Shown here: positions 1 through 6,254 of the stretch, piece by piece
How the letters are laid out: each line of letters begins with the position of its first letter
Position numbering within the stretch: position 1 is the stretch's first letter
NCBI GenBank assembly: GCA_018817865.1
Contig: JAHITG010000002.1
Span: forward strand, 1 to 12,225
Direction of reading: 5' to 3'
DNA: 12,225 nucleotides
DNA from: Spirochaetota bacterium
GTDB taxonomy: Bacteria; Spirochaetota; JAHITG01
Position numbers and translations under genes: made by a program
The notes under the pieces: generated by a model
Seen by the model: the letters and a program-made list of their open reading frames with translations, nothing else
What the model was told of the DNA's origin: nothing
The model's database searches: none

Positions 1-785
1 CGCTCACCGCATCCGATATAGACAATGATCTGGGCATCCGCCCACTTGGCAAGCTGGTGCTGTATGATCGTCTTACCGCTCCCGAATGGCCCGGGCGCAC
101 AGGCCGTGCCTCCCTTGGCAACAGGGAAAAAGGCATCAATGACCCTCTGTCCGGTTATAAGCGGAATATGAGGCGGCATTTTCTCTTTATAAGGCCTTCC
201 CTTCCTGACAGGCCATCGCTGTTTCATAGTAATAGGATGGTCCTTTTTATTTTCATCCGTGATCACGGCTATAATATCATTTACAGTAAACTCTCCCGAC
301 TTGATCTCTTTAATATGCCCCTTTATCCCGAAAGGAACCAGTATTTTATGTATTACCAGAACAGTCTCATCTACATGACCCAGGATAGAACCTTCGGAGA
401 CTTCTTCCCCTTCCTTTTTGTCTGGTTTAAACTTCCATTTTTTAGAAACATCCAGAGAAAGGACCTTGATCCCCCTGGTAAGGTAGTCACCCGCCGACTC
501 TTTCAACTTTTGCAAAGGCCGTTGAATACCGTCATAAAATGATTCAATGATCCCCGGGCCAAGATCTACTGATAATGGTTCACCGGTCGTGTTCACCGGA
601 TCTCCCACACCCAAGCCGCCGGTCTCTTCATAGACCTGAATAGATGCCCTGTCTGCTCTCAATTCCACTACTTCCCCGATCAGCTTCTGTTCACCGACCT
701 CAACAACATCATACATCCTGGCAGAATCCATGTTCTCGGCTATAACCAGCGGTCCGGCCACTTTGATTATCTTTCCTGACTTCAT
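1..785 (-). CDS. atpA: V/A-type ATPase catalytic subunit A (partial, N-terminal part)
   Basis: Catalytic subunit of the V1/A1 head, which hydrolyses or makes ATP at the A/B interface and drives the rotor. The minus-strand frame is open from the ATG at 785-783 to the left edge, giving 261 codons of a protein that is usually about 580-590 residues, so the C-terminal half lies outside the window. Residues 1-70 form the beta-barrel start (GKIIKVAGPLVIAENM). Residues ~115-185 form the 'bulge' or non-homologous region that distinguishes A subunits from F-type beta. The P-loop is GPFGSGKT at residues 232-239, the form typical of A subunits, with nucleotide-binding Lys and Thr present. A GGAGG site lies 5 bases before the ATG. 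atpF ends 25 bases upstream, so it is the seventh gene of the operon. Subunits B and D are expected beyond the edge. Family assignment is very secure. Confidence 0.97.
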   Translation of the reverse strand, partial: MKSGKIIKVAGPLVIAENMDSARMYDVVEVGEQKLIGEVVELRADRASIQVYEETGGLGVGDPVNTTGEPLSVDLGPGIIESFYDGIQRPLQKLKESAGDYLTRGIKVLSLDVSKKWKFKPDKKEGEEVSEGSILGHVDETVLVIHKILVPFGIKGHIKEIKSGEFTVNDIIAVITDENKKDHPITMKQRWPVRKGRPYKEKMPPHIPLITGQRVIDAFFPVAKGGTACAPGPFGSGKTIIQHQLAKWADAQIIVYIGCGE

Positions 786-810
786 TTATTCCTCCAAATA
801 TCTCCTCAGT

Positions 811-1146
811 TTAATGTTCTTTAAAAATATCGATCCCTATGGCTCTTTCTACCAGGTTTTTCAGCTGAAGCCTTCCCGTATCTTTAAAATCAACACCATT
901 GGTGAGAGGCATAATAACCGGCAATCGATCTTTTAAGGATAGCTTTAATGATTCAAGGATCTCAGATACCTCATTATAATACTCTTCTGTAATAAAAACG
1001 ATCTTATGATCATTAGATAGGAGAGTTCTTATGATCGATCTTCTTTTGTCTTCTTTTTCAAGTTCATCTATAGGATATATAAGAAAACCAATGGCCTTAA
1101 ACGGCAGGACTTCCTGTAAATTTCCTGCAATTGCAATATCAGACAT
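811..1146 (-). CDS. atpF: V/A-type ATPase subunit F
   Basis: Small 111-residue central-stalk subunit, equivalent to NtpG of Enterococcus. It sits with subunit D in the rotor and helps couple head and proteolipid ring. The protein has the family's alternating beta/alpha (Rossmann-like) pattern: an N-terminal strand SDIAIAGN, a 'GF' turn near residue 20, a central strand KIVFITEEYY (residues ~48-57), and a PVIMPL strand near residues 75-80. The length is typical. The start ATG overlaps the end of atpC by 8 bases (1139-1146), which suggests translational coupling. AAGGGA precedes it. The assignment rests on length, pattern and exact operon position, since individual motifs in this family are weak. 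Confidence 0.92.
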   Translation of the reverse strand: MSDIAIAGNLQEVLPFKAIGFLIYPIDELEKEDKRRSIIRTLLSNDHKIVFITEEYYNEVSEILESLKLSLKDRLPVIMPLTNGVDFKDTGRLQLKNLVERAIGIDIFKEH

Positions 1147-2155
1147 ATGTTTCCCTTAATAATTCTTTTATTTTCTCCTGTTTCAACCTGCGTTTCCGAC
1201 CCTGGACAACGATCCGCAGGTTCTTATGCTCCATATCCTTTCCCCAAAGGTATCCCATTAAAGGTTCGATCCCGAAACCGGCAACTTTGGACAGTTTCAG
1301 GATCTCCAGCAAATAATTATCCTTCTTCAATTCAAACAGATTAAAATTCCCTCTATTCTGCCACTCTTCAATACCCTCTTTAATGACAGCATAATAAGGT
1401 TTTACTTTAAATTGCTCAGGGATCTCATCGATCTTTTTATTAAAGACCTCCTTCATATCGATCCATTTTAAAAAGCTGTTCCTGAAAAATACTTTTTCAT
1501 AATTATTAATATTTCTATTCATTAACTTCATGCGAATTAAATTTTCAATATTTAAAAGATCCAGATAATTTCTATAATAAAATGTGAGAAAACTATTCTG
1601 TAATTGACAAAGTTCTTTATAAAAGAGCTCACAATACAACTGGTCCAGGTAATGTTCTGTCCAGACACCATCCTGGTCAGACAGGATCTTTTTAAAGCTC
1701 TCCGTTATAAGCTCTTTACGATCCGGATCGATCATGTCGACCTTTCCTTTTTCAATGATCCGGATAATATCATCTTCCCCAAAATTTCCTGCTGCAAATT
1801 TTAAGGAATAGCCATTATCCTGACCGGACTTTTTCAGGATCCTCTTCTTTAAATAGTTCTTAATATTCCAGATGTCGTTCTTTAAAAAGATCAGTCGTGT
1901 TATATTTTGATATTCTCTGACTGGTTTCAAAAATCCTGAGATCGTATTATAATTTTTGACCTGGTCATTTATAATATCCTCTCCGATATTAAATGAATAA
2001 CGGTGCTCACTGAGGATCTTTTCCAGCTGCCCGTCATTCATATCAATGAATCTTTCAAACTCCCCTTTAGGAAGCATCAGAATCTCCAATGCCCTCACAC
2101 GTCCCACAGCATATGATAACCGTACATCATTTGAAAAAACAACCTTATGGAACAA
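1139..2155 (-). CDS. atpC: V/A-type ATPase subunit C (yeast subunit d homologue), TTG start
   Basis: Funnel-shaped, all-helical subunit that caps the proteolipid ring and socket-joins the central stalk (NtpC; related to yeast subunit d). The 338-residue length is normal for the family. Recognisable family segments are DIWNIKNYLKKRI near residues 94-106, the Asn/Arg-rich helix YLDLLNIENLIRMK near 197-210, and the C-terminal GIEPLMGYLWGKD...KNLRI near 295-314. The start codon is TTG (2155-2153). An AAGGAG site at 2167-2162 sits 6 bases upstream, and no ATG or GTG start is as well placed. The site lies inside the last codons of atpE, whose stop is only 3 bases away. The 3' end overlaps atpF by 8 bases. 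Function is secure; the TTG start is well supported but inferred. Confidence 0.93.
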   Translation of the reverse strand: MFHKVVFSNDVRLSYAVGRVRALEILMLPKGEFERFIDMNDGQLEKILSEHRYSFNIGEDIINDQVKNYNTISGFLKPVREYQNITRLIFLKNDIWNIKNYLKKRILKKSGQDNGYSLKFAAGNFGEDDIIRIIEKGKVDMIDPDRKELITESFKKILSDQDGVWTEHYLDQLYCELFYKELCQLQNSFLTFYYRNYLDLLNIENLIRMKLMNRNINNYEKVFFRNSFLKWIDMKEVFNKKIDEIPEQFKVKPYYAVIKEGIEEWQNRGNFNLFELKKDNYLLEILKLSKVAGFGIEPLMGYLWGKDMEHKNLRIVVQGRKRRLKQEKIKELLRETYV

Positions 2156-2158
2156 CTT

Positions 2159-2761
2159 TTACTCCTTGAAAAACTTATTCACGATCTCTGATTCACTCTT
2201 TTCACGCAGCTCTCTGAGCATGGATTCCAAAGAGCTGTTAAACTGGATCTTATCAGATTTCAGGATAAATCCTGCTTTAATAGGTGCCGTCTCTTTAGAT
2301 AATTTAAGAGATCCTTCCTGATGAAGTTTATCCTTTAATTTTTTATTGATCATATCAATAAAATCCCCGGTGATCCTCTCTTTATCATTTTTTGAAATAA
2401 TGACCACTTCGGATCCTGTCTGAATATAATCCATGATCTTGTTTTCGATAAACTTCTGGTAATCTTCTTTCGGCATGGAACTGATCTTCTCTTCCACTTT
2501 TGTAAAAACATCCAGGATCAATCTCTGTTTCAGGTCCAGGATGCTTTTACGCATTTCAAGCTCTGCCATCTGAATAAGCCTTTTATAATGGTCCTCTGCT
2601 TCCTGATCGATCCTCTTCTTTTCAGATGTATCTTTTTTTTCCAGCTCCTGTTTTTGCCCGGCAATAAGTTTATCCGCCTGTTCCTTATACTCTTTCAGTA
2701 TGGTCCCGGCCTTTTCTTCTGCATCGCTTATTATCTTCTTTATAATATCTTCTACAGCCAT
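2159..2761 (-). CDS. atpE: V/A-type ATPase subunit E (peripheral stalk)
   Basis: Peripheral-stalk subunit that pairs with the short coiled-coil subunit (atpH here) and links the A/B head to subunit I. The protein has 200 residues. About the first 105 form a long charged heptad-like helix (AVEDIIKKIISDAEEKA onward, rich in Lys/Glu/Gln), followed by a mixed alpha/beta C-terminal domain (EVVIISKNDKERI; AGFILKSDKIQFNSS) typical of the E family. The ATG at 2761 is chosen because an AAGGA site sits just upstream and the protein then begins like other E subunits. A longer in-frame start at 2806 would overlap atpK and lacks such a site. atpK ends 19 bases upstream and atpC begins 3 bases downstream, as expected in a single transcript. 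Confidence 0.93.
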   Translation of the reverse strand: MAVEDIIKKIISDAEEKAGTILKEYKEQADKLIAGQKQELEKKDTSEKKRIDQEAEDHYKRLIQMAELEMRKSILDLKQRLILDVFTKVEEKISSMPKEDYQKFIENKIMDYIQTGSEVVIISKNDKERITGDFIDMINKKLKDKLHQEGSLKLSKETAPIKAGFILKSDKIQFNSSLESMLRELREKSESEIVNKFFKE

Positions 2762-2780
2762 AATCCTTCCTTTTAAACTA

Positions 2781-3257
2781 TTAAAAATTGATCCCGAACC
2801 AGACAAGGAAAAAAGAGATCAGAAATCCTAAAACAGCATACAGTTCAACAAAAACCCCCATGACCAGGGCTTTTCCTACTTCATTCGGCTGTTTTGCTGA
2901 CATCTCTATTCCTGCTGCGCAGACCTTTCCCTGATGGATCGCGGAAAAGAGCCCGGCTAAAGCAATGGGGAGAGCAGCAGCCATGGCAAAAAGCCCCTGG
3001 TTCAAAGAAACATCCGGAATGGACCCGGCAATAATTCCCAGTTTTACCATGATCAAAAACCCGATAACGAATCCATAGATCCCCTGTGTTCCCGGCAGAG
3101 CTACAAGCATCAGGTATTTCCCGAAATTTTTAGGATCCTCCGTCATTACACCTTCTGCAACCTGGGCGGCAATACCTATACCGATAGCGGAACCGATACC
3201 GGCAAGAACAACCGCGGAAAAGATCCCTAAAAGCACAAAAAATAAACCTATCGTCAT
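2781..3257 (-). CDS. atpK: V/A-type ATPase proteolipid subunit K (four-helix form, Na+-site residues present)
   Basis: Rotor-ring proteolipid that carries the coupling ion across the membrane. The protein has 158 residues and two duplicated hairpins (four hydrophobic helices), as in NtpK of Enterococcus hirae. The first hairpin has LPGTQGIYGF (residues 54-63), so the ion-binding acid there is Gln58. The second has VFVELYAVLGF, with the single essential Glu138. L54, T57, Q58, Y61, Q109 (in AIHQGK) and E138 line up with E. hirae L61, T64, Q65, Y68, Q110 and E139, the published Na+ ligands and their supporting Tyr. This points to Na+ coupling, though only by homology. A GGAGG site lies 7 bases before the ATG. 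atpI ends 26 bases upstream. Membrane location is certain from hydrophobicity. Confidence 0.96.
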   Translation of the reverse strand: MTIGLFFVLLGIFSAVVLAGIGSAIGIGIAAQVAEGVMTEDPKNFGKYLMLVALPGTQGIYGFVIGFLIMVKLGIIAGSIPDVSLNQGLFAMAAALPIALAGLFSAIHQGKVCAAGIEMSAKQPNEVGKALVMGVFVELYAVLGFLISFFLVWFGINF

Positions 3258-3283
3258 AATCTATCCTCCTTAATAATATTTAA

Positions 3284-5293
3284 TTATGTCTTTTTGATCC
3301 GGACATAATCCAGATCCTCTTTAAAAGGAGAAAACTCCTTTCCACCGCTTTGATAAAACTTTGTAAAGTATTCCACGAACTGAAGACGGGTAGTATGTAC
3401 AAATGCTCCCAAAGCATTGATACCGATGTTAAAAAGATGGCCAAAAACAAGAATAAAAACAAGAACGATCACCGCGAGCGGTACACCTATCACGGGAATA
3501 TTCACGACCATGCCGTAGATGATCCCCACAATAATATTAATGACCATGGCAACCACACCCGTGGCAAGCGCCAGAGCAAATAAACGGGAATAAGAGACAA
3601 TATCACCGAATATCCCTGTAATATCATAGAGGCCGAAGAGCCCCGCACCGATACGAGCCAGCGGATTTTTGCTTTTAGAAGTGAATAAAACAATGATCCC
3701 CGCACCCAGGATAGCCAATCCCCAGAAATATTTTACTTTTAAAAGTACTGCAAGTAGTATCCCATGAATGATCAGAAGCCATGAAAGGGCCTCTACCACG
3801 GCACTTCTGAATTCCCTGTTCTTCAACAGCAGAATGAATTTAATAATAAATCCTGTTATGATCTGAAATACGCCAAGTCCTATCGCGAAACCGAATAATC
3901 GTAAAGGATTTTTCAGAGGGTCTAATACAGCCAGTTTCTCTTTAAAGCGCGTTACAGCCTGAAAGGAAGCGGGCAGATTTTCAAACTGGATCCCGAAAAA
4001 ACCTCCTGCCAGGGCTCCCACGATCATGGTAAAGACACCGGATATAGCGATAAGGCGCAGAAGATTTCTGGACCCGGTTCCAAGATATTTGTTACGAAGC
4101 ATAAAGAGGCTCAGGATGATAAGGACCAACCCATAGCCCGCATCGGTAAGACAGATCCCGAAAAATAGAGCAAAAAAAGGAGCAAAAAGAGGTGTCGGAT
4201 CCACTTCTTTCTTTGTAGGCAGGCCGAACAGCTTTGTCACCACTTCGAACGGTGAATTAAAAGGATTGTTCTCAAGAGCCACAGGAGGCTCGTCCTTTTT
4301 AGAAGGGGGTTCGAGGGCAATATCAACTTCTTTGAATCTCTTCTTTATCGCATTCAGATTATCAAGGTCATTCTTCCGAATCCAGCCTTTGAGCAGAAAA
4401 CTGGACCGTGTACCTAAAAATTTCTTTTTGATCTCTTCTTTTTTATATAAAGATGTCCAGTAGTCCAGTGAGATCAGCATTGTATCATGATCACGGGCTA
4501 TTCTTTTCAGTTCCGAATCAATATCCTTTAATTCCTTTTGGATCTCTTTCTCCTTACTTTCAAACTCTCTGATCGTGGAGGCAATGTTCTCTTTAATATC
4601 GCTGAAATCCATCTGGATAAGGCTGAAACGTTTTAATAATTCCTGGATTTTATCACTCTTCTCTTTCAGATATAATATCGAAAAATATTGGATCTCTTCT
4701 TCCGAATGAATGATACTCAGATGAACAAAATCCATCGTATCAACCGTTTCTCTGAATTCCTTAAAGCTTTTTATATCAATATATGCAAAAAGTGCATCTA
4801 CCTGAGGTGAAGCATTATAAACATCAGAAATATTGATCTGAAGCCCCTTCCACGGTTCCAGCACTTCTATCCTTGAGATCGTATTACTATAGATCGATTC
4901 CAGTTCCGTGATCCTGTTTGAAAATATTTTTACCTGTTCGCAAATACCGTGATCGAATCCTTCAGCGGTTTTAATATAGGAATCATTTTCAAAAATGAAT
5001 TGATCCGAAGATAATGAATCCAGCAGTTTTTTCCTGGGTTTATATTTCGTCAGGAATTTAATTGAAAAATCCAGCCCTTCCTTTATCTTCCCTATTTCCT
5101 GAAGCTTTTCATCGATCACCCGGAACTCTCTTATAGAGCCCCCTTCATCATCACTGTTATGGAATTTTTTCATCTCCTCTCTGTCGATCTCACTGATCTG
5201 GACAATTCCGGCCTTATGGATCTCACCTATGATCTCATCTTTAATGCCTGAATGTCCCAGTAAAGAGAGTTTTAACATTTTGGTTACCGACAT
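3284..5293 (-). CDS. atpI: V/A-type ATPase membrane stator subunit I (subunit a)
   Basis: Stator that provides the half-channels for ion entry and exit next to the proteolipid ring, and anchors the peripheral stalks. The protein has 669 residues, the usual length. Residues 1-~350 are a soluble region with two long coiled coils (about 60-145 and 215-300). Residues ~365-640 hold about seven or eight membrane helices. The membrane part begins with the signature DPTPLFAPFFALFFGICLTD (365-384). The channel arginine is R570 in GDIVSYSRLFAL, equivalent to the essential Arg of other a/I subunits. A second conserved block, HTTRLQFVEYFTKFY, lies near 633-647. The ATG at 5293 follows atpH by 10 bases. 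Its ribosome site is weak (AGG overlapping the atpH stop), so translation may depend on coupling to atpH. Function is secure. Confidence 0.97.
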   Translation of the reverse strand: MSVTKMLKLSLLGHSGIKDEIIGEIHKAGIVQISEIDREEMKKFHNSDDEGGSIREFRVIDEKLQEIGKIKEGLDFSIKFLTKYKPRKKLLDSLSSDQFIFENDSYIKTAEGFDHGICEQVKIFSNRITELESIYSNTISRIEVLEPWKGLQINISDVYNASPQVDALFAYIDIKSFKEFRETVDTMDFVHLSIIHSEEEIQYFSILYLKEKSDKIQELLKRFSLIQMDFSDIKENIASTIREFESKEKEIQKELKDIDSELKRIARDHDTMLISLDYWTSLYKKEEIKKKFLGTRSSFLLKGWIRKNDLDNLNAIKKRFKEVDIALEPPSKKDEPPVALENNPFNSPFEVVTKLFGLPTKKEVDPTPLFAPFFALFFGICLTDAGYGLVLIILSLFMLRNKYLGTGSRNLLRLIAISGVFTMIVGALAGGFFGIQFENLPASFQAVTRFKEKLAVLDPLKNPLRLFGFAIGLGVFQIITGFIIKFILLLKNREFRSAVVEALSWLLIIHGILLAVLLKVKYFWGLAILGAGIIVLFTSKSKNPLARIGAGLFGLYDITGIFGDIVSYSRLFALALATGVVAMVINIIVGIIYGMVVNIPVIGVPLAVIVLVFILVFGHLFNIGINALGAFVHTTRLQFVEYFTKFYQSGGKEFSPFKEDLDYVRIKKT

Positions 5294-5303
5294 ATTTTTT
5301 AAC

Positions 5304-5618
5304 CTAAATTAACAGGAGTTTTTGATAAACAAAATCTGTTGTTTCATCAAGGAGACTTAAAGCATCTTTTTGAATGGCTTCTTTCAATTTATCATTCTCA
5401 CCATTTAATTCACTTATCTTTTCTTCAGCTTTTTTGGAAGCTTTTTCAAATTTATTGTCATAATACTGCTGGAGCCTGGTCTTCAGGTCCAGTTCAAGCT
5501 TAGCTCTCTCTTCATCCGCTTTTTTGATCAGATTTTTACCATCCTGCATTGAAGTCTCTAATATATCCGCGGCTTTTTTCTCTGCATCCTGAATATATTT
5601 TATATTTTCTACAAACAA
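5304..5618 (-). CDS. atpH: V/A-type ATPase subunit H/G (peripheral stalk coiled coil), TTG start
   Basis: First gene of the operon. The 104-residue product is almost wholly a charged coiled coil (Lys/Glu/Ala-rich, e.g. DAEKKAADILETSMQDGKN at residues 11-29). This fits the small peripheral-stalk partner of subunit E (NtpF in Enterococcus, AtpH in archaeal nomenclature). Sequence conservation in this family is low, so the call rests on length, coiled-coil character and position immediately before atpI. No ATG is available. The start is TTG at 5618-5616, with a strong GGGAGG (5631-5626) 7 bases upstream. A promoter-like TTGACA/TATAAT pair lies just before it. The residues near the end (DETTDFVYQKLLLI) are short and hydrophobic, as in related proteins. 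Confidence 0.85.
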   Translation of the reverse strand: MFVENIKYIQDAEKKAADILETSMQDGKNLIKKADEERAKLELDLKTRLQQYYDNKFEKASKKAEEKISELNGENDKLKEAIQKDALSLLDETTDFVYQKLLLI

Positions 5619-5650
5619 AAGGCAGCCTCCCGAAAAATTTAAGTTATTAC

Positions 5651-5678
5651 ATATTATAATATTCTATTTTTTTGTCAA
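5651..5678 (-). promoter_or_regulatory. Predicted sigma70-type promoter of the V/A-ATPase operon
   Basis: Reading the minus strand, a perfect -35 box TTGACA occupies 5678-5673. A perfect TATAAT lies at 5658-5653, but only 14 bases away. An overlapping TAATAT (5656-5651) gives a 16-base spacer and may be the functional -10. An A-tract fills the spacer. Transcription would begin near 5645, leaving a leader of about 25 bases with the atpH ribosome site. No operator was recognised. Confidence 0.6.
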
Positions 5679-5720
5679 GACTTTTATACTTGAAAGACAG
5701 GGAACGGGTGACTTATTTAT

Positions 5721-5751
5721 TTGACATCTAATAATACTTATATACTTTATA
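5721..5751 (+). promoter_or_regulatory. Predicted promoter of the hsp20-lon unit
   Basis: A perfect TTGACA at 5721-5726 is followed by an A/T-rich run. TATACT (5741-5746) is the best -10 match but has a 14-base spacer. TTTATA (5746-5751) would give 19 bases. The -35 is convincing and the -10 is ambiguous. No CIRCE inverted repeat and no sigma32-like CCCCAT box were seen, so the mode of heat induction, if any, is not evident. Confidence 0.45.
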
Positions 5752-5785
5752 TCATATCTCTTTTATGCTGAAAGGAGGAAAGGTT

Positions 5786-6253
5786 ATGATACCTTATAAT
5801 CGATTTTTAATGGAGTTTACCCAGATGGATGAAGAGGTAAAACAGATCTTTTACGATTTTTTTTCCAACGAGAATCCTTATCTTATAGCCGCGGAAACTC
5901 ACTGGAGACCTAACATTGATATGTACCGTACGGAAAAGGGTATTATTATTAAAGCGGAGATAGCCGGGGTGAAGCAGAAGAGCATCAAGATCCTCTTTGA
6001 AAACAACCGCCTTAAGATCAAGGGAGTGCGCCACGATTATTCCATACCGGACCAGCTCACCTGCCAGCAGATCGAGATCTCCTATGGTGACTTTGAAAGA
6101 AATATCAGGCTGGATTATCCGGATAATAAAAGGATCGATGAAAAAAAGATAAATGCATCCTATAAAGATGGTTTTCTCCTGATATACCTTCCCTTCAGAG
6201 ACCTTACAAAAACCGAACAAAAAATAGAGATCAGCATACAAGGAGATGAATAA
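5786..6253 (+). CDS. Hsp20/alpha-crystallin family small heat-shock protein
   Basis: ATP-independent holdase that binds unfolding proteins and keeps them refoldable or degradable. The protein has 155 residues. A variable N-terminal arm (1-~37, aromatic-rich: YNRFLMEF, IFYDFF) precedes the alpha-crystallin domain. That domain begins at WRPNIDMYRTEKGIIIKAEI (~38-57) and ends with the hallmark DGFLLIYLP (near 128-136). A C-terminal tail with an I-x-I-type motif (IEISI) would dock into neighbouring dimers during oligomer assembly. The ATG at 5786 is preferred over 5765 because AAGGAGG (5772-5778) lies 7 bases before it. The start of lon is one base after the stop, so the two genes are almost certainly co-transcribed. 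Substrate hand-over from Hsp20 to Lon is a plausible inference from that pairing. Confidence 0.93.
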   Translation: MIPYNRFLMEFTQMDEEVKQIFYDFFSNENPYLIAAETHWRPNIDMYRTEKGIIIKAEIAGVKQKSIKILFENNRLKIKGVRHDYSIPDQLTCQQIEISYGDFERNIRLDYPDNKRIDEKKINASYKDGFLLIYLPFRDLTKTEQKIEISIQGDE

Positions 6254-6254
6254 T

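Noticed and set aside
57..542. Plus-strand open frame of 161 codons at the left edge
   Set aside because: It lies wholly opposite atpA, whose protein is unmistakable, and its product has no recognisable domain. It is a shadow of the coding strand.
2759..2806. Longer start for atpE at 2806
   Set aside because: It would overlap the end of atpK, adds 15 residues not typical of subunit E, and lacks the ribosome site present before the ATG at 2761.
5679..5785. Heat-shock control element (CIRCE or sigma32 box) upstream of hsp20
   Set aside because: I looked for the CIRCE dyad (TTAGCACTC and its complement) and for a CCCCAT-type -10. Neither is present. A CTTGAA at 5689-5694 has no partner box.
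5807..6241. Minus-strand open frame of 144 codons opposite the Hsp20 gene
   Set aside because: The plus-strand frame encodes a clear alpha-crystallin domain. The reverse frame has no ribosome site or family resemblance.
6246..6254. Upstream ATG for lon at 6246
   Set aside because: The AAGGAG directly abuts this codon with zero spacing, while the ATG at 6255 has a suitable 9-base spacing. The difference is only three residues.
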